Source: Pseudomonas sp. WJP1 (lineage in GTDB: Bacteria > Pseudomonadota > Gammaproteobacteria > Pseudomonadales > Pseudomonadaceae). From it: a stretch of 64,000 nt of DNA. Both the position numbers and the translations under genes were made by a program. This document shows positions 49,110 to 59,400 of this stretch, in pieces; the stretch's first letter is position 1; each line of letters starts with the position of its first letter. The DNA lies in NCBI RefSeq assembly GCF_028471945.1, contig NZ_CP110128.1:6227001-6291000 (forward strand). Reading direction: 5' to 3'. The notes under the pieces are model-generated. The model was not told the origin of the DNA. It made no database searches and worked only from the letters and a program-made list of their open reading frames with translations.

Positions 49110-49637
49110 ATGAGCTACAGCAAGATTCCGGCTGGCAAAGACCTGCCGAACGACATCTACGTCGCGATCGAGATTCCGGCCAACCACGCGCCGATCAAGT
49201 ACGAAATCGACAAAGACAGCGATTGCCTGTTCGTTGACCGTTTCATGGCCACCCCAATGTTCTACCCGGCCAACTACGGTTACATCCCGAACACCCTGGC
49301 TGACGACGGTGATCCCCTGGACGTGCTGGTCGTAACCCCTTACCCGGTTGCTCCAGGTTCCGTGATCCGCGCCCGTCCGGTCGGCATCCTGAACATGACC
49401 GACGACGGCGGCGGCGATGCCAAAGTCATCGCTGTACCACACGACAAGCTGTCCCAGCTGTACGTCGACGTGAAGGAATACACCGATCTGCCAGCCCTGC
49501 TGATCCAGCAGATCGAGCACTTCTTCGCGAACTACAAAGATCTCGAAAAAGGCAAATGGGTGAAGATCGAAGGCTGGGCCGGTGCAGATGCCGCCCGCGA
49601 CGCGATCACCAAGTCGGTTGCCGCCTATAAAGGCTAA
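49110..49637 (+). CDS. ppa: Inorganic pyrophosphatase
   Basis: A 175-residue family I soluble pyrophosphatase, hydrolysing pyrophosphate to drive biosynthesis. The active-site blocks are [16 protein letters not shown], the signature [11 protein letters not shown] with the metal-binding aspartates, and [12 protein letters not shown]. The ATG at 49110 follows GGGGGCAACGCCC-type sequence. A canonical terminator closes the gene at 49675. Confidence 0.98.
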   Translation: MSYSKIPAGKDLPNDIYVAIEIPANHAPIKYEIDKDSDCLFVDRFMATPMFYPANYGYIPNTLADDGDPLDVLVVTPYPVAPGSVIRARPVGILNMTDDGGGDAKVIAVPHDKLSQLYVDVKEYTDLPALLIQQIEHFFANYKDLEKGKWVKIEGWAGADAARDAITKSVAAYKG

Positions 49638-49674
49638 GAGCAGCTGCAGGCCTTGAGCCACCCGCTTCAAGAAG

Positions 49675-49700
49675 AACCCCGGTTATCCGGGGTTTTTTTT
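49675..49700 (+). terminator. Rho-independent terminator after ppa
   Basis: AACCCCGG and CCGGGGTT with a 4-base loop (TTAT), followed by a run of eight or more T. A textbook terminator 38 bases past the stop. Confidence 0.95.
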
Positions 49701-49720
49701 GGACGCCTGTAAAGCCGATT

Positions 49721-49735
49721 TAAACAATTCGTTTA
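49721..49735. promoter_or_regulatory. Candidate operator 1 of the S24 repressor
   Basis: TAAACAATTCGTTTA is an imperfect dyad (TAAAC / GTTTA). It shares TCGTTTAT with the site at 49813, about 90 bases further on. Confidence 0.5.
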
Positions 49736-49812
49736 TCTCGCTGCATTCCCAGGTTTTCATGTTTATTTTTTACCCAACACGTCTCACATCCAGTCGTAAA
49801 TTTCCCGCGAAA

Positions 49813-49835
49813 TTTGAACGAGTCGTTTATTCAAA
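49813..49835. promoter_or_regulatory. Candidate operator 2 of the S24 repressor
   Basis: TTTGAACGAGTCGTTTATTC plus AAA has nested symmetry: TTTGAA/TTCAAA outside and AACGA/TCGTT around one central base. It lies 31 bases before the repressor start, where self-control would be expected. Confidence 0.5.
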
Positions 49836-49865
49836 GCCCTGACCGGCGCCAGTAGACTCCCGTTC

Positions 49866-50612
49866 ATGAAAAAGAACACTAGCGGCCCCCGGTTTAAAGC
49901 GCTCCTTGAAGCAGCGAACATCACGACAACAGGATTTGCCGAATTCCTGGATACGGCTCCGCAAAATGTACACAACTGGTACACCCGCGGTGTCCCCGCC
50001 CATTGCATGGAAGAAGTCGCCAGGAAACTCTCGGTCAACAGCGAGTGGCTGAAAACCGGCGAAGGCTCGAAAGACGCCAGGCACCTGCGCCTGGTCGACG
50101 ACACCGGCTACACCTTCGACGCCCAGGCGATCCGTGGCATCTACACGGTGGTTGAACCCACCGACATCGAATTGCCCTTCTACAAGGAAGTGATCACGGC
50201 CCCCGGCTCCAACAAGACCCACGTCATCGAAGACCGTGAACAATGCCTGCGCCTGCCCCGCAGCCACCTCGACTCCCTGGAAATCAATCACACCGACGCC
50301 ATCGCCGCCGCCATGATCGGCAACAGCATGGCCGAGAAAATCGATGATGGCTCCACCCTCGCGATCGATCGCGGGCTGACCCAGATTATCGATGGCGAAA
50401 TCTACGCGATCGAACATGACGGCATGTTGCGCATCAAATACCTGCACCGACTGCCGGGCAACTCCCTGCGCTTGCGCAGCCATAACCGCGCGGATTACCC
50501 GGACGAAATCTTCAGGCCCGCACAAATTGAAGAACAGAACATCAGGGTACTGGGCTGGGTGTTCTGGTGGTCGACCCTGAATAAACGACGGCCACCGCTA
50601 CCGTTCCTGTAA
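49866..50612 (+). CDS. HTH-S24 (LexA/CI-like) transcriptional repressor
   Basis: A 248-residue phage-repressor-type protein. An N-terminal helix-turn-helix (about 10-60, with TTGFAEFLDTAPQNVHNWYT) precedes a C-terminal S24 peptidase-like domain. The presumed dyad is Ser154 (IGNSMAEKIDDG) and Lys191 (LRIKYL), 37 apart as in LexA. No Ala-Gly or Cys-Gly bond is seen about 35 residues before the serine, so self-cleavage is doubtful. No phage genes adjoin it, so its targets are unknown. Two dyad sites lie upstream. Confidence 0.85.
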   Translation: MKKNTSGPRFKALLEAANITTTGFAEFLDTAPQNVHNWYTRGVPAHCMEEVARKLSVNSEWLKTGEGSKDARHLRLVDDTGYTFDAQAIRGIYTVVEPTDIELPFYKEVITAPGSNKTHVIEDREQCLRLPRSHLDSLEINHTDAIAAAMIGNSMAEKIDDGSTLAIDRGLTQIIDGEIYAIEHDGMLRIKYLHRLPGNSLRLRSHNRADYPDEIFRPAQIEEQNIRVLGWVFWWSTLNKRRPPLPFL

Positions 50613-50660
50613 CACCGAGGCTTCGTCAAACGGGCAAAAATCACTCTCGATAGGGCATAT

Positions 50661-50695
50661 CCCTGTAGGAGCGAGGCTTGCCCGCGAATGCGCCA
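50661..50695. repeat. Single REP unit
   Basis: CCCTGTAGGAGCGAGGCTTG followed by CCCGCGAATGCGCC, after the repressor gene. The inverted mate is absent. Confidence 0.6.
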
Positions 50696-50951
50696 GTCAA
50701 TTCACCAAAGAAACCCATCCAGATACGTTACCCAAGCCCCCAGACACCCCATCTCACACACCAAGCTGGGAATTGTGCAAAAAAATCAGTATGCTGCGCC
50801 CCACATTTGCGCATCGACCCGCCAAGCGGCCCTGATCGCACCGACAAGGCAGATGACTTTCTCGCCAAGTCCCACAGCCGGACGCAAGATCCGGGTGTAC
50901 GTTTTGAAGGCTGGCGCGGTTTACCAAAAATGAACCAAGCCAGTCCCCGAG

Positions 50952-50975
50952 AAGCCGGCCACAAGCCGGCTTTTT
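50952..50975 (+). terminator. Orphan Rho-independent terminator
   Basis: An AAGCCGGC stem with its complement GCCGGCTT, a short loop and five T. No assigned gene ends at it. Confidence 0.65.
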
Positions 50976-51022
50976 AATGCCTGGAAGCCACGCAGAATGC
51001 AGGCTTGATACAAAACATCATC

Positions 51023-51046
51023 TTTGACCCACACTTTGACCCACAC
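51023..51046. repeat. Tandem 12-bp repeat
   Basis: TTTGACCCACAC occurs twice head to tail. It lies at the left side of the accessory region, 84 bases past the orphan terminator, and may belong to an element edge. Confidence 0.6.
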
Positions 51047-51134
51047 CCAAGCGCTGGATTAGCCTCGACTCCATCAACTCCCTCCCTGTGACCCATACGA
51101 TCTGTGTTGTCTCAGGCTCTAATGCTTAATTGCA

Positions 51135-51329
51135 TCAGCTTGACACCATGACGAAAAAAAGCGCCGCTGTGGCAGCCCGATAGGTACTCCCTTTGGCGCG
51201 TTGCTGCCGGTAGTAAGCTCCAACCCAAAAGGATTTATTGATGGTCTGATCCACCTGGGATTGGGGGTGGCACTTGGCGGCAAAAACTACTCTCCCCTCT
51301 GAATTTATGGTTATCAGAATGCAACGCAC
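51135..51329 (-). pseudogene. IS110-like transposase remnant
   Basis: A 64-codon frame holds AYYRQQRAKGSTYRAATAAL (about residues 37-56), which resembles the near-C-terminal part of IS110/IS116/IS902 transposases (AYYRQQRAKG followed by an Ala-rich helix). The catalytic DEDD region and the rest are missing and the flanks do not fit, so it is a decayed fragment. No clear terminal repeats are visible. It shows past mobile-element activity beside the restriction operon. Confidence 0.45.
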
Positions 51330-51342
51330 ATAAAACTAAAAT

Positions 51343-51384
51343 AGGGTAACGTTCGTGCTCTAATGGTTGGCATGTGTTATCCCT
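51343..51384. promoter_or_regulatory. Candidate operator upstream of the WYL regulator
   Basis: AGGGTAAC at 51343-51350 and GTTATCCCT at 51376-51384 are inverted repeats with one bulged base, about 25 bases apart. They lie 46-87 bases before the regulator start. BrxR/CapW proteins bind such inverted repeats as dimers, so self-control is possible. Confidence 0.4.
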
Positions 51385-51429
51385 CAGCAGTAAGCACAAG
51401 CATTCGCTAACCCAAACGAGCCAGCCAGG

Positions 51430-52344
51430 ATGTCGAACGAACAGGTTGCAGATCTAACCCAGCCACAACGCGATCGACTCGCGTTCGTGGAATTGCGCGT
51501 GCGCTTCAGTGGGGAAATACGCCGCCAGGACTTGGTCACGCGGTTTGGTATCCAGTCCGCCGCCGCATCCAGGGATCTAGCGCTGTACAAGGAGCTGGCC
51601 TCCGGCAACATCGACTACGACTCCAAAGGCAAGTCCTACGTCCTCGGGCCGGATTTCCAGTCGGTCTTCGACTTCCCCCCGGGGCGGGTGTTGTCGTGGC
51701 TGACTCAGGGTTTTGGTGACGGCGAACCGATGCGGCTCAAGGCGTGGGTGGTCAGCGAGAGCCCGTCCCGGCTCGCCCTCCCGGATCTGGATGTGCTGGC
51801 GAGCGTGACCCGTGCGATCCACCATGCGTGTCCACTTAGCATTGAGTACCACTCCATCTCCAGTGGCCGCACCGAGCGAGAGATCGTCCCGTTCGCACTT
51901 ATCGACAATGGCCTACGCTGGCACGTCCGCGCCTTCGACCGGAAGTCCCAAGAGTTCCGGGATTTCGTCATTACCCGGATCTCACACGCCGTCGTGCTCA
52001 AGGGGCAGCTAGTTGCGGCCTTTGAGATGAGCAATCAAGACATCCAGTGGACCCGGATCGTCGAGCTGGAACTTGTACCGCATCCAGACCTGCCCCGGCC
52101 GGAGATCACCGAGATGGACTACAGCATGGATGGTGGCGTGCTGCGGATAAAGCTTCGTGCTGCTACAGCCGGGTACATCCTGCGCCAATGGAGTGTGGAC
52201 TGCTCGCCAGACCACAGCCTGCGAGGCCACGAATATCGACTCTGGCTGAAGGATCATCTAGCGCTCTACGGCGTAAAGAACGCAATGTTGGCCCCTGGTT
52301 ACCGATCACCCGACGCACAAAACATGATGGGCAAGGCTGACTGA
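51430..52344 (+). CDS. WYL-domain transcriptional regulator (BrxR/CapW-like)
   Basis: A 304-residue protein with an N-terminal winged helix ([22 protein letters not shown], about 35-56, in blocks [11 protein letters not shown] and [10 protein letters not shown]), a central WYL domain (about 125-200, with [20 protein letters not shown] and RDFVITRI) and a C-terminal WCX-type part. This layout is that of BrxR and CapW, repressors of BREX, CBASS and other phage-defence operons, whose WYL domain is thought to sense a ligand. It is 46 bases before hsdM on the same strand, so control of the restriction operon is likely (inference). Confidence 0.8.
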   Translation: MSNEQVADLTQPQRDRLAFVELRVRFSGEIRRQDLVTRFGIQSAAASRDLALYKELASGNIDYDSKGKSYVLGPDFQSVFDFPPGRVLSWLTQGFGDGEPMRLKAWVVSESPSRLALPDLDVLASVTRAIHHACPLSIEYHSISSGRTEREIVPFALIDNGLRWHVRAFDRKSQEFRDFVITRISHAVVLKGQLVAAFEMSNQDIQWTRIVELELVPHPDLPRPEITEMDYSMDGGVLRIKLRAATAGYILRQWSVDCSPDHSLRGHEYRLWLKDHLALYGVKNAMLAPGYRSPDAQNMMGKAD

Positions 52345-52390
52345 TGCGCCGCGCCAATACAGAACAACCGACTTTGACTGGATTCCCTAC

Positions 52391-55132
52391 ATGCCCTTAA
52401 CCCTGCCACAGCTGGAGCGCCATCTCTTCAAAGCCGCCGACATCCTGCGCGGCAAGATGGACGCCTCCGAGTTCAAGGAATACATCTTCGGGATGCTGTT
52501 CCTCAAGCGCTGCTCCGACGTCTTTGACCAGCACCGCGAGAAGATCATCAAGGAGGAGCTGGCGGCCGGCTTGAGCGAGGCGGAGGCCATCGAGAGCGCC
52601 AACCAGAAAGACTGGTACATGGAGGAAGGCTCCTTTTGGGTGCCACCCCAGTCGCGCTACGAGTACCTGCTTAACGAGGCCCACCAGAACATCGGTGACT
52701 TCCTGAACAAGGCGCTTGCCGGTCTGGAGACAGGCAACACCAGTCTCTACGACGTGCTCGAGCACATCAACTTCACCCGCAAGGTCGGCCAGAGCAAGAT
52801 CCCCGACATCAAGCTGCGCTCGCTGATAAACCACTTCAGCCTGCACCGACTGCGCAACGAAGACTTTGAGTTCCCGGATTTGCTGGGCGCTGCCTACGAG
52901 TACCTGATCGGCGACTTCGCCGACTCCGCCGGTAAGAAAGGCGGCGAGTTCTACACGCCGCGCTCGGTGGTGCGGATGATGGTTCGCCTAATCAAACCGG
53001 AGTTGAAACACCACATCTACGACCCCTGCTGTGGCTCGGGCGGCATGCTGATCTCCGCCAAGGAATACATCGATGAGCAAGGCCAGGAGGGGCGCAAGGC
53101 AAACCTCTACGGGCAAGAGGCCAACGGCACGGTGTGGTCCATCGCCAAGATGAACATGCTGCTGCATGGCATCAGCACCGCTGACCTGCACAACGAAGAC
53201 ACCCTGGCCAAGCCCCAGCACGTCAAAGGTGGAGAGTTGCGACGCTTTGACCGCATCCTCACCAATCCACCGTTCTCCATTCCCTGGGGCACGACCGACA
53301 AAGACCAGAGCGGCCAGTCCGCCTGGGCACCGGAGTTCCGCGCCGAACGTTTCAACTACGGCGAGGTGCCGCTGGGGGCCAAGAAGGCCGACATGATGTT
53401 CCTGCAGCACATGGTCGCGGTGCTAGCCGATGGCGGGCAAATTGCCACCGTCATGCCGCACGGGGTGCTGTTCCGGGGCGGCGAGGAGCGAACCATCCGC
53501 GCCGGCATGATCGAAGAGGACCTGCTGGAAGCCGTCATCGGCGTGGCGCCCAACCTGTTCTATGGCACGAACATCCCGGCGTGCATCCTGGTGCTGAGAC
53601 AGCAGGTGCAAAACGGCGCGGAACGGGTCAGCGGCAAGCCGAAGGAGCGCCAGGGTAAGGTGCTGTTCATCAACGCCGACCGCGAATACTTTGAGGGTCG
53701 GGCGCAGAGCTTTCTGATGCCTGAGCACATCGAGAAGATCGTCACCACCTTTGAGGCCTTCAAAAAGGAGCCGGGCTTCTCGGCCATCGTGGACACCGCC
53801 ACGCTCAAGGCCAACGGCTACAACCTCAACATTCGCCGTTATGCCGACAACGCCCCGCCGCCCGAGCCGCATGACGTGCGCGCCCATCTGCTGGGTGGCG
53901 TCCCCAAGGCCGAAGTGGCACATCCGAACAAGAAGGCCCTATTCGACGCGCACGGCCTGAACCCGATGGACATCTTCGTCGAGCGGGACGGTACCAACTA
54001 CGACTTCAAACCCAGCTTCACATCAAAGACCGAGCTCAAACCCGCCATCGAGTCCAACGTTGGGCTGCAGGCCAAGGAAGCCGCCATCCGCGCCGCCTTC
54101 GAAGCTTGGTGGGCGGCCCATAGCCAGCGCATCACCGATCTGGCGGGGGCACATAGCTTCGTGGCGCTGCGCAACGAGCTGCTGGCCAGCTTCAGCGGCT
54201 CACTGGAACAAATTGGGCTGCTCGACCCCTTCCAGGTGCGTGGCATCGTGGCCGGATTCTGGAACCAGACCAAGTACGACTTCCTCACCCTGATGGCACG
54301 CGGCTCGCATGGCGTGGTCGATGCGTGGCGCACCAGCATCGTCACTGCGCTGGAAGACAAGACCAAGAAGGAAAGCCCACTGGAACACAAGCTGGTCAAG
54401 TTCCTGATGGGCAACTTCGTCGATGAGATCGAGGAGCTGGAAGCCAAGAAGGTCGAGCTCGAGGCCCAGATTAAGGCCAACGACGCGAGCGAAGAGGAAA
54501 GCGGCAAAGACCCTGAAGCCGCCGAGGCCGAGGACGACGATGCCGTGGATGAGGCCCAGCTCAGGGCCCAGAAGAAGGATCTTGAGGCCAAGATCAAAGA
54601 AATCGCTCGGGTCGTGAAGGCGATTGAGAAAGACAAAAAGGCCAACGCCAGTGCCCTGATGAAGCTCCACAAGCCCAAGACGCAGCAGGCGAACGCTGCC
54701 GAGATCGCCACCCTGCGGACCGAGATTGCTGCGCAGGACGCAGAACTGCTCATCCAGGCTGAAAAGCAGCAAGCCATTGAGGCGACGCTCAAGCCCATCC
54801 TCGACCAGCTTGCGGTGTTCGACGAGCTGCGCAACGCCCTCAAGGACGTGAAGAAGGAGCTGGCCGACCGCAAGAAGGTCTTCGCCGACCACCTCAACTC
54901 GGCAGTTGACGGTCTTGCGCCCGAGGACGCCGCCAAGCTGCTGCTCACCATCTTGCACGACGACATGAAGCGGATCGTGGAGCGCTACGTCACCGGCCAG
55001 CGTCAACTCATCGTGGCGGCCTTCGAGAACTGGTGGGACAAGTACAAGGTGACGCTGACCGAGATTGAGCAGGATCGCGACATAGCTGCGAATCAGTTGC
55101 AGCAGTTCCTGAAGGGGCTCGGCTATGTCTGA
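52391..55132 (+). CDS. hsdM: Type I restriction-modification DNA methyltransferase subunit, extended
   Basis: HsdM methylates adenine at N6 as part of the M2S complex and completes the R2M2S nuclease. The 913-residue protein has an HsdM N-terminal helical domain (about 1-140), the SAM motif [10 protein letters not shown] (211-220) and the catalytic NPPF (292-295). After about residue 500 comes an extra 400 residues: a region of unknown fold, then acidic and Lys/Glu/Ala-rich coiled coils (about 670-850). Most HsdM are near 500 residues, so the extension is notable. The last 8 bases overlap hsdS. Confidence 0.93.
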   Translation: MPLTLPQLERHLFKAADILRGKMDASEFKEYIFGMLFLKRCSDVFDQHREKIIKEELAAGLSEAEAIESANQKDWYMEEGSFWVPPQSRYEYLLNEAHQNIGDFLNKALAGLETGNTSLYDVLEHINFTRKVGQSKIPDIKLRSLINHFSLHRLRNEDFEFPDLLGAAYEYLIGDFADSAGKKGGEFYTPRSVVRMMVRLIKPELKHHIYDPCCGSGGMLISAKEYIDEQGQEGRKANLYGQEANGTVWSIAKMNMLLHGISTADLHNEDTLAKPQHVKGGELRRFDRILTNPPFSIPWGTTDKDQSGQSAWAPEFRAERFNYGEVPLGAKKADMMFLQHMVAVLADGGQIATVMPHGVLFRGGEERTIRAGMIEEDLLEAVIGVAPNLFYGTNIPACILVLRQQVQNGAERVSGKPKERQGKVLFINADREYFEGRAQSFLMPEHIEKIVTTFEAFKKEPGFSAIVDTATLKANGYNLNIRRYADNAPPPEPHDVRAHLLGGVPKAEVAHPNKKALFDAHGLNPMDIFVERDGTNYDFKPSFTSKTELKPAIESNVGLQAKEAAIRAAFEAWWAAHSQRITDLAGAHSFVALRNELLASFSGSLEQIGLLDPFQVRGIVAGFWNQTKYDFLTLMARGSHGVVDAWRTSIVTALEDKTKKESPLEHKLVKFLMGNFVDEIEELEAKKVELEAQIKANDASEEESGKDPEAAEAEDDDAVDEAQLRAQKKDLEAKIKEIARVVKAIEKDKKANASALMKLHKPKTQQANAAEIATLRTEIAAQDAELLIQAEKQQAIEATLKPILDQLAVFDELRNALKDVKKELADRKKVFADHLNSAVDGLAPEDAAKLLLTILHDDMKRIVERYVTGQRQLIVAAFENWWDKYKVTLTEIEQDRDIAANQLQQFLKGLGYV

Positions 55133-56435
55133 CTCGGTTATTGATATCCCCAACGAGGCTGGATGGCCGGAGCGCACTTTGGAACGTATGTGCTCAACAA
55201 TCTCAAGGGGAACAGCGCCGGTCTATGTCGAACATAGCGATGTGCTGGCAATTGGCCAACGGTGTGTCACCGTGCTTGGATTTGATCCTGCCTTTGCGAG
55301 GCCACACTCAAGTCATGCAATGGGCAATGTACTGAAGCCAGAAGTCGGCGATGTACTTCTCAATTCTACGGGCACCGGAACGATTGGCCGATCCTGCGTC
55401 TTTGATAGCTCGAAGGACTTCATCGTCGACGGCCACATTACGTTGTTGCGCTCCGCGCCAAATCAGTTTCGAGGTGAATGGCTTGATGCCGTTCTCAGAA
55501 CGTCTTGGGCCCAAAACCATCTTGAGCGGTTCTGTTACGCTGGGTCAACCAATCAGGTCGAGTTGAGCCGGACGGAACTCGCAGCGACTTCGCTTCCTGT
55601 TCCAAGTATTGAAGAGCAAAACGACTTCTTAAGAATATTCCATACTCTTGATGGCGCAATCCGCAAGACTGAGGCCATCGTCGAGAAGCTGAAGCAGGTC
55701 AAGCAGGGCTTGCTTCATGACCTGCTGACGCGAGGTGTGGATGCCAATGGCGAATTGCGCCCGGGCCATGATCAGGCACCCCACCTCTACCAAGAATCCA
55801 GGTTGGGCTGGATACCCAAGGACTGGACTCTGCGATCTGTCGCCTCGCTTGGTGAAATCAGATCCGGAAGTACTCCCTCACGCGGAAAGGCCGACCGCTA
55901 CTTTCACCCGGAAGGAACGCCGTGGGTAAAGACGCTTGATCTGAACGAAGACATCATCCGCAAGACAGATGAATGCATCACGGTCGCAGCACTCCGGGAG
56001 AGCTCCTGCTCGATTCTGCTGGCGGACTCAGTCTTGATCGCAATGTACGGTGGGTGGGAGCAGATTGGACGAACGGCAATGCTGGGGGTTCCTGCGGCGA
56101 CAAACCAGGCAATCAGCACCGTGACGATCAACGACCCTGACGTTGTGCCCGAGTACGTGCTACGTGCGCTTCAACATGGACGGCCGAGGTGGAAGCGAGT
56201 TGCGGCCAGTACGCGGAAAGATCCGAACATCACAAAAGTAGACGTCGAGACGTTTGAACTGCCCATGCCGTCGACCAGGGATGAGCAGATTGCAATTGTC
56301 AGTCGCTTTCGCGCCCTGTTGACCAGGCTTGCGGTTGAGCAACTTGAGCTTCACAAGCGCCAGAAAGAGAAAGCGGGGGTCATTGACGACCTCCTCACCG
56401 GCCGCGTCCGTGTCACGCCCTTGATGGCGCCATAA
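55125..56435 (+). CDS. hsdS: Type I restriction-modification specificity subunit
   Basis: HsdS chooses the bipartite DNA target. The 436-residue protein has two target-recognition domains (about 1-150 and 215-385), each followed by a conserved helix: [20 protein letters not shown] with [19 protein letters not shown], and [17 protein letters not shown] with [19 protein letters not shown]. The repeated [19 protein letters not shown] ends are typical. The first domain region (about 55150-55620) looks less G+C-rich than its neighbours, in line with frequent swapping of these domains. It overlaps hsdM by 8 bases; hsdR begins 16 bases later. Confidence 0.93.
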   Translation: MSDSVIDIPNEAGWPERTLERMCSTISRGTAPVYVEHSDVLAIGQRCVTVLGFDPAFARPHSSHAMGNVLKPEVGDVLLNSTGTGTIGRSCVFDSSKDFIVDGHITLLRSAPNQFRGEWLDAVLRTSWAQNHLERFCYAGSTNQVELSRTELAATSLPVPSIEEQNDFLRIFHTLDGAIRKTEAIVEKLKQVKQGLLHDLLTRGVDANGELRPGHDQAPHLYQESRLGWIPKDWTLRSVASLGEIRSGSTPSRGKADRYFHPEGTPWVKTLDLNEDIIRKTDECITVAALRESSCSILLADSVLIAMYGGWEQIGRTAMLGVPAATNQAISTVTINDPDVVPEYVLRALQHGRPRWKRVAASTRKDPNITKVDVETFELPMPSTRDEQIAIVSRFRALLTRLAVEQLELHKRQKEKAGVIDDLLTGRVRVTPLMAP

Positions 56436-56451
56436 GAAGAAGGGTCAGACC

Positions 56452-59400
56452 ATGGGATGGGAACTCAAAGACGTCGAAAGGCCGTTCGTCGAGCAACTGG
56501 AAGGCCTGGGGTGGACGCACATCGCGGGCAGCATCGATGACCCCGCTGTCACCGGCCGTGCGAACTTCACCGAGGTGATCCAGGAAGGCGTGCTACGCGC
56601 CAAGCTGACAGAGATCAATCTGCGCGAGGTGAATGGCGCATTCGAACCCTGGCTGGACGAGGGTCGCATCTCCGAAGCGGTCGCTGCGATCACGCGCATT
56701 GCGCGGCCCAAGCTCATCGAAGCCAACCAGGCCGCAACGGAGTTGCTGCTGCTGGGCATCACGGTCGACGGCCTGCCGGGCTGGGATGGCGGGCGTGGCC
56801 AGACCATCCGCTTCATCGACTGGGACACGCCCGAGAACAACACCTTCACGGTCGTCAATCAATTCCGCGTGGATTGCCCACCCGGCTACAACAGCGGTAA
56901 GGCCTTCATCGTGCCGGACCTGGTGCTGCTAGTGAACGGCATTCCACTGGTGGTGGTGGAGTGCAAGAGCCCGTCCTTCCCAGAGCCGCTGAGCGAAGCC
57001 ATCGACCAGTTGCGCCGGTACAGCAACCAGCGGCATGCCAACTACGAGGTGGAAGACAACGAGGGGAACGAGCCACTGTTTTTCACCAACCAGCTGCTAA
57101 TCGCCACCAGCTTCGACGAGGCGCGCGTAGGCACCATCGGCGGCCTGTTCGAACACTTCGCCCGCTGGAAGACCGTGACCCCAGCCCGCGAAGAGGACAT
57201 TGCCGCCACCCTGGGGGTGGCCGCACTGTCCGAGCAGCAGCGCTTGGTGGCTGGCATGCTCAACAAGGCGAACCTGCTGAACATTGTGCGTCACTTCACC
57301 CTGTTCATGCAGGCCGGTGGGCAGATCATCAAGGTGGCGTGTCGCTATCAACAGTTCCGCGCGGTGAACAAGGCGATCGAACGCCTGCAGTGCGGCAAAA
57401 CCCGTCTGCAGGATGGCGAGTATGACCGGCGCGGTGGCGTGATCTGGCACACCCAGGGTTCGGGCAAGTCGCTGACCATGGTGTTCCTGGTGCGCAAGCT
57501 GCGCACCAACGCCGTCCTGCGCCGCTTCAAAGTGGTGGTGGTGACCGACCGCAAAGACCTGCAGGACCAGCTCAGCGCTACGGCGACGCTGACCGGCGAA
57601 GTGGTGGAAGTGGCCACATCAACGGTGGCAGTGCAGAAGCTGGTGCGCCGCAAGGGCCCAGGGCTGCTGTTTGCCACGATTCAGAAGTACCGTGATCCAG
57701 ATGCCGCCGGTGAGCCAGGTCTGACCGAGGACGACATCCCGGAGGGCTGGCAAGACGGGCAGATGGCGGTGAGGGAGCCTACGGCGGTAGCCTATGTAGC
57801 CAAGCCAGCCGCCAAGACCTTCGAGGTGTTGAACGAGGACGAAACCATTCTCGTGCTCGTCGACGAGGCACACCGAACCCAGGCGGGTGACTTGCACGCC
57901 AACCTGCTGGCCGGGCTGCCCAACTGCGCGCGCATCGGCTTCACCGGCACGCCGATCATCATGGGTGACAAGAAGCGCACCCACGAGATCTTCGGCGAGT
58001 TCATCGACCGCTACACGATCAAAGAGGCCGAGGAAGACGGCGCGACCGTGCCAGTGCTGTACGAGGGGCGTACCGCGCAAGGTGCCGTCAAGGACGGGGC
58101 CAGTCTGGACGAGCTGTTCGAGGACTTGTTCCGCGAGCGCAGCGCCGAGGAGCTGGAGGCGATCAAGCAGAAGTACGCCACCAAGGGACCGGTCTTCGAC
58201 GCCCCGCTGCTGATCGCGGACAAGGCGCGCGACATGCTGCGGCACTACTTGACCAACATCCTGCCCAACGGCTACAAGGCGCAGGTGGTGGCCTACAGTC
58301 GTTTAGCGGCGGTACGTTACGTGGCTGCATTTGAAGCCGCGCGCGCTGAACTACTAGCCGAGGCCGAGGTACTTCCGCCCGAAGACAAGGCGCTGGACGA
58401 CGAATCCTTGTGTCAGCGGCCGCCCAAGGTGCAGGCCATCGTGCAGGCTTGGCGCTACCGCGACACCCTGACGAACATCGAATTCGCGGCGGTGATCTCC
58501 AGTGGCAACAACGACGATTCGGCCTGGAAGCAATGGACGGACTTGGCAGCCAACGAGACGCGGATCAAGCGCTTCAAGAAGCCGCTGTTCCACGCCAAGC
58601 CACAGAAGACCGATCCGCTGGCCTTCCTGGTTGTGAAGTCGATGCTGTTGACCGGCTTTGATGCGCCGATTGAAGGCGTGATGTACCTCGACCGCCCGAT
58701 CCGTGAGGCCGAGTTGCTGCAGGCCATTGCCCGCGTAAACCGCACTGGGTTCGGCAAGCGCTGCGGCATCGTGGTGGACTACTACGGCGTCGCCCAGCAC
58801 CTGAAAGAAGCACTGGCGGCCTACTCCGATGAGGACATCCAGGGTGCCCTGCAGAGCCTGAAAGACGAAGTGCCGGCACTGCGCGACCGACACCTGCGTG
58901 TGGTGGACCTGTTCCACAGCCGCGACATCGAGTCACTCGAAGACGTTGAGACCTGCGTTGAAGTGCTTGCAGACGAACGGCTACGAGCTGAGTTCACCGT
59001 CAAGCTCAAGCAGTTCCTAGGTTCGCTGGACATGGTGTTGCCGCGCCCTGAGGGCCTGCCCTTCTCAAAGGATGCTAAGACTCTCTCGTACATCTACGCC
59101 CGAGCCCGCAACCGCTACAAGGACACGCCGGTTCTAGGCAAGGACGTAGGCGCCAAGGTCCGCAAGCTGATCGACGACCATGTGATTTCGCTGGGTGTCG
59201 ATCCCAAGATTCCGCCGATTGCGTTGACTGACGCGGAGTTCGACACGCATCTGTCGCGCCAGGCGAATGACCGCGCCAAGGCGTCTGAGATGGAACACGC
59301 CATTCGCTCTCACATCCGCAAACATCTGGATGAGGACCCGGTGCTGTTTCGCAAGCTCAGTGAGCGACTGAACGAGATCCTTAAGACGCTGGCGGATCAG

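Larger units (their letters stand above)
50696..51134. other. Gene-poor stretch with one terminator
   Basis: No reading frame here has recognisable family features. A hairpin AAGCCGGC-CACA-GCCGGCTTTTT at 50952-50975 is a good plus-strand Rho-independent terminator with no convincing gene before it. This could mark a small RNA transcribed across about 50790-50975, or a decayed gene. I cannot name it. The stretch marks the change from the conserved block to the restriction region. Confidence 0.4.

Noticed and set aside
49866..50612. Reading the S24 protein as LexA
   Set aside because: The helix-turn-helix differs from LexA, there is no Ala-Gly bond, and the usual lexA neighbour sulA is not beside it.
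50678..50977. Plus-strand 99-codon frame ending at the orphan terminator
   Set aside because: Composition is not protein-like (many Pro, Ser, Arg), and its start lies inside a REP unit. A non-coding transcript is as likely.
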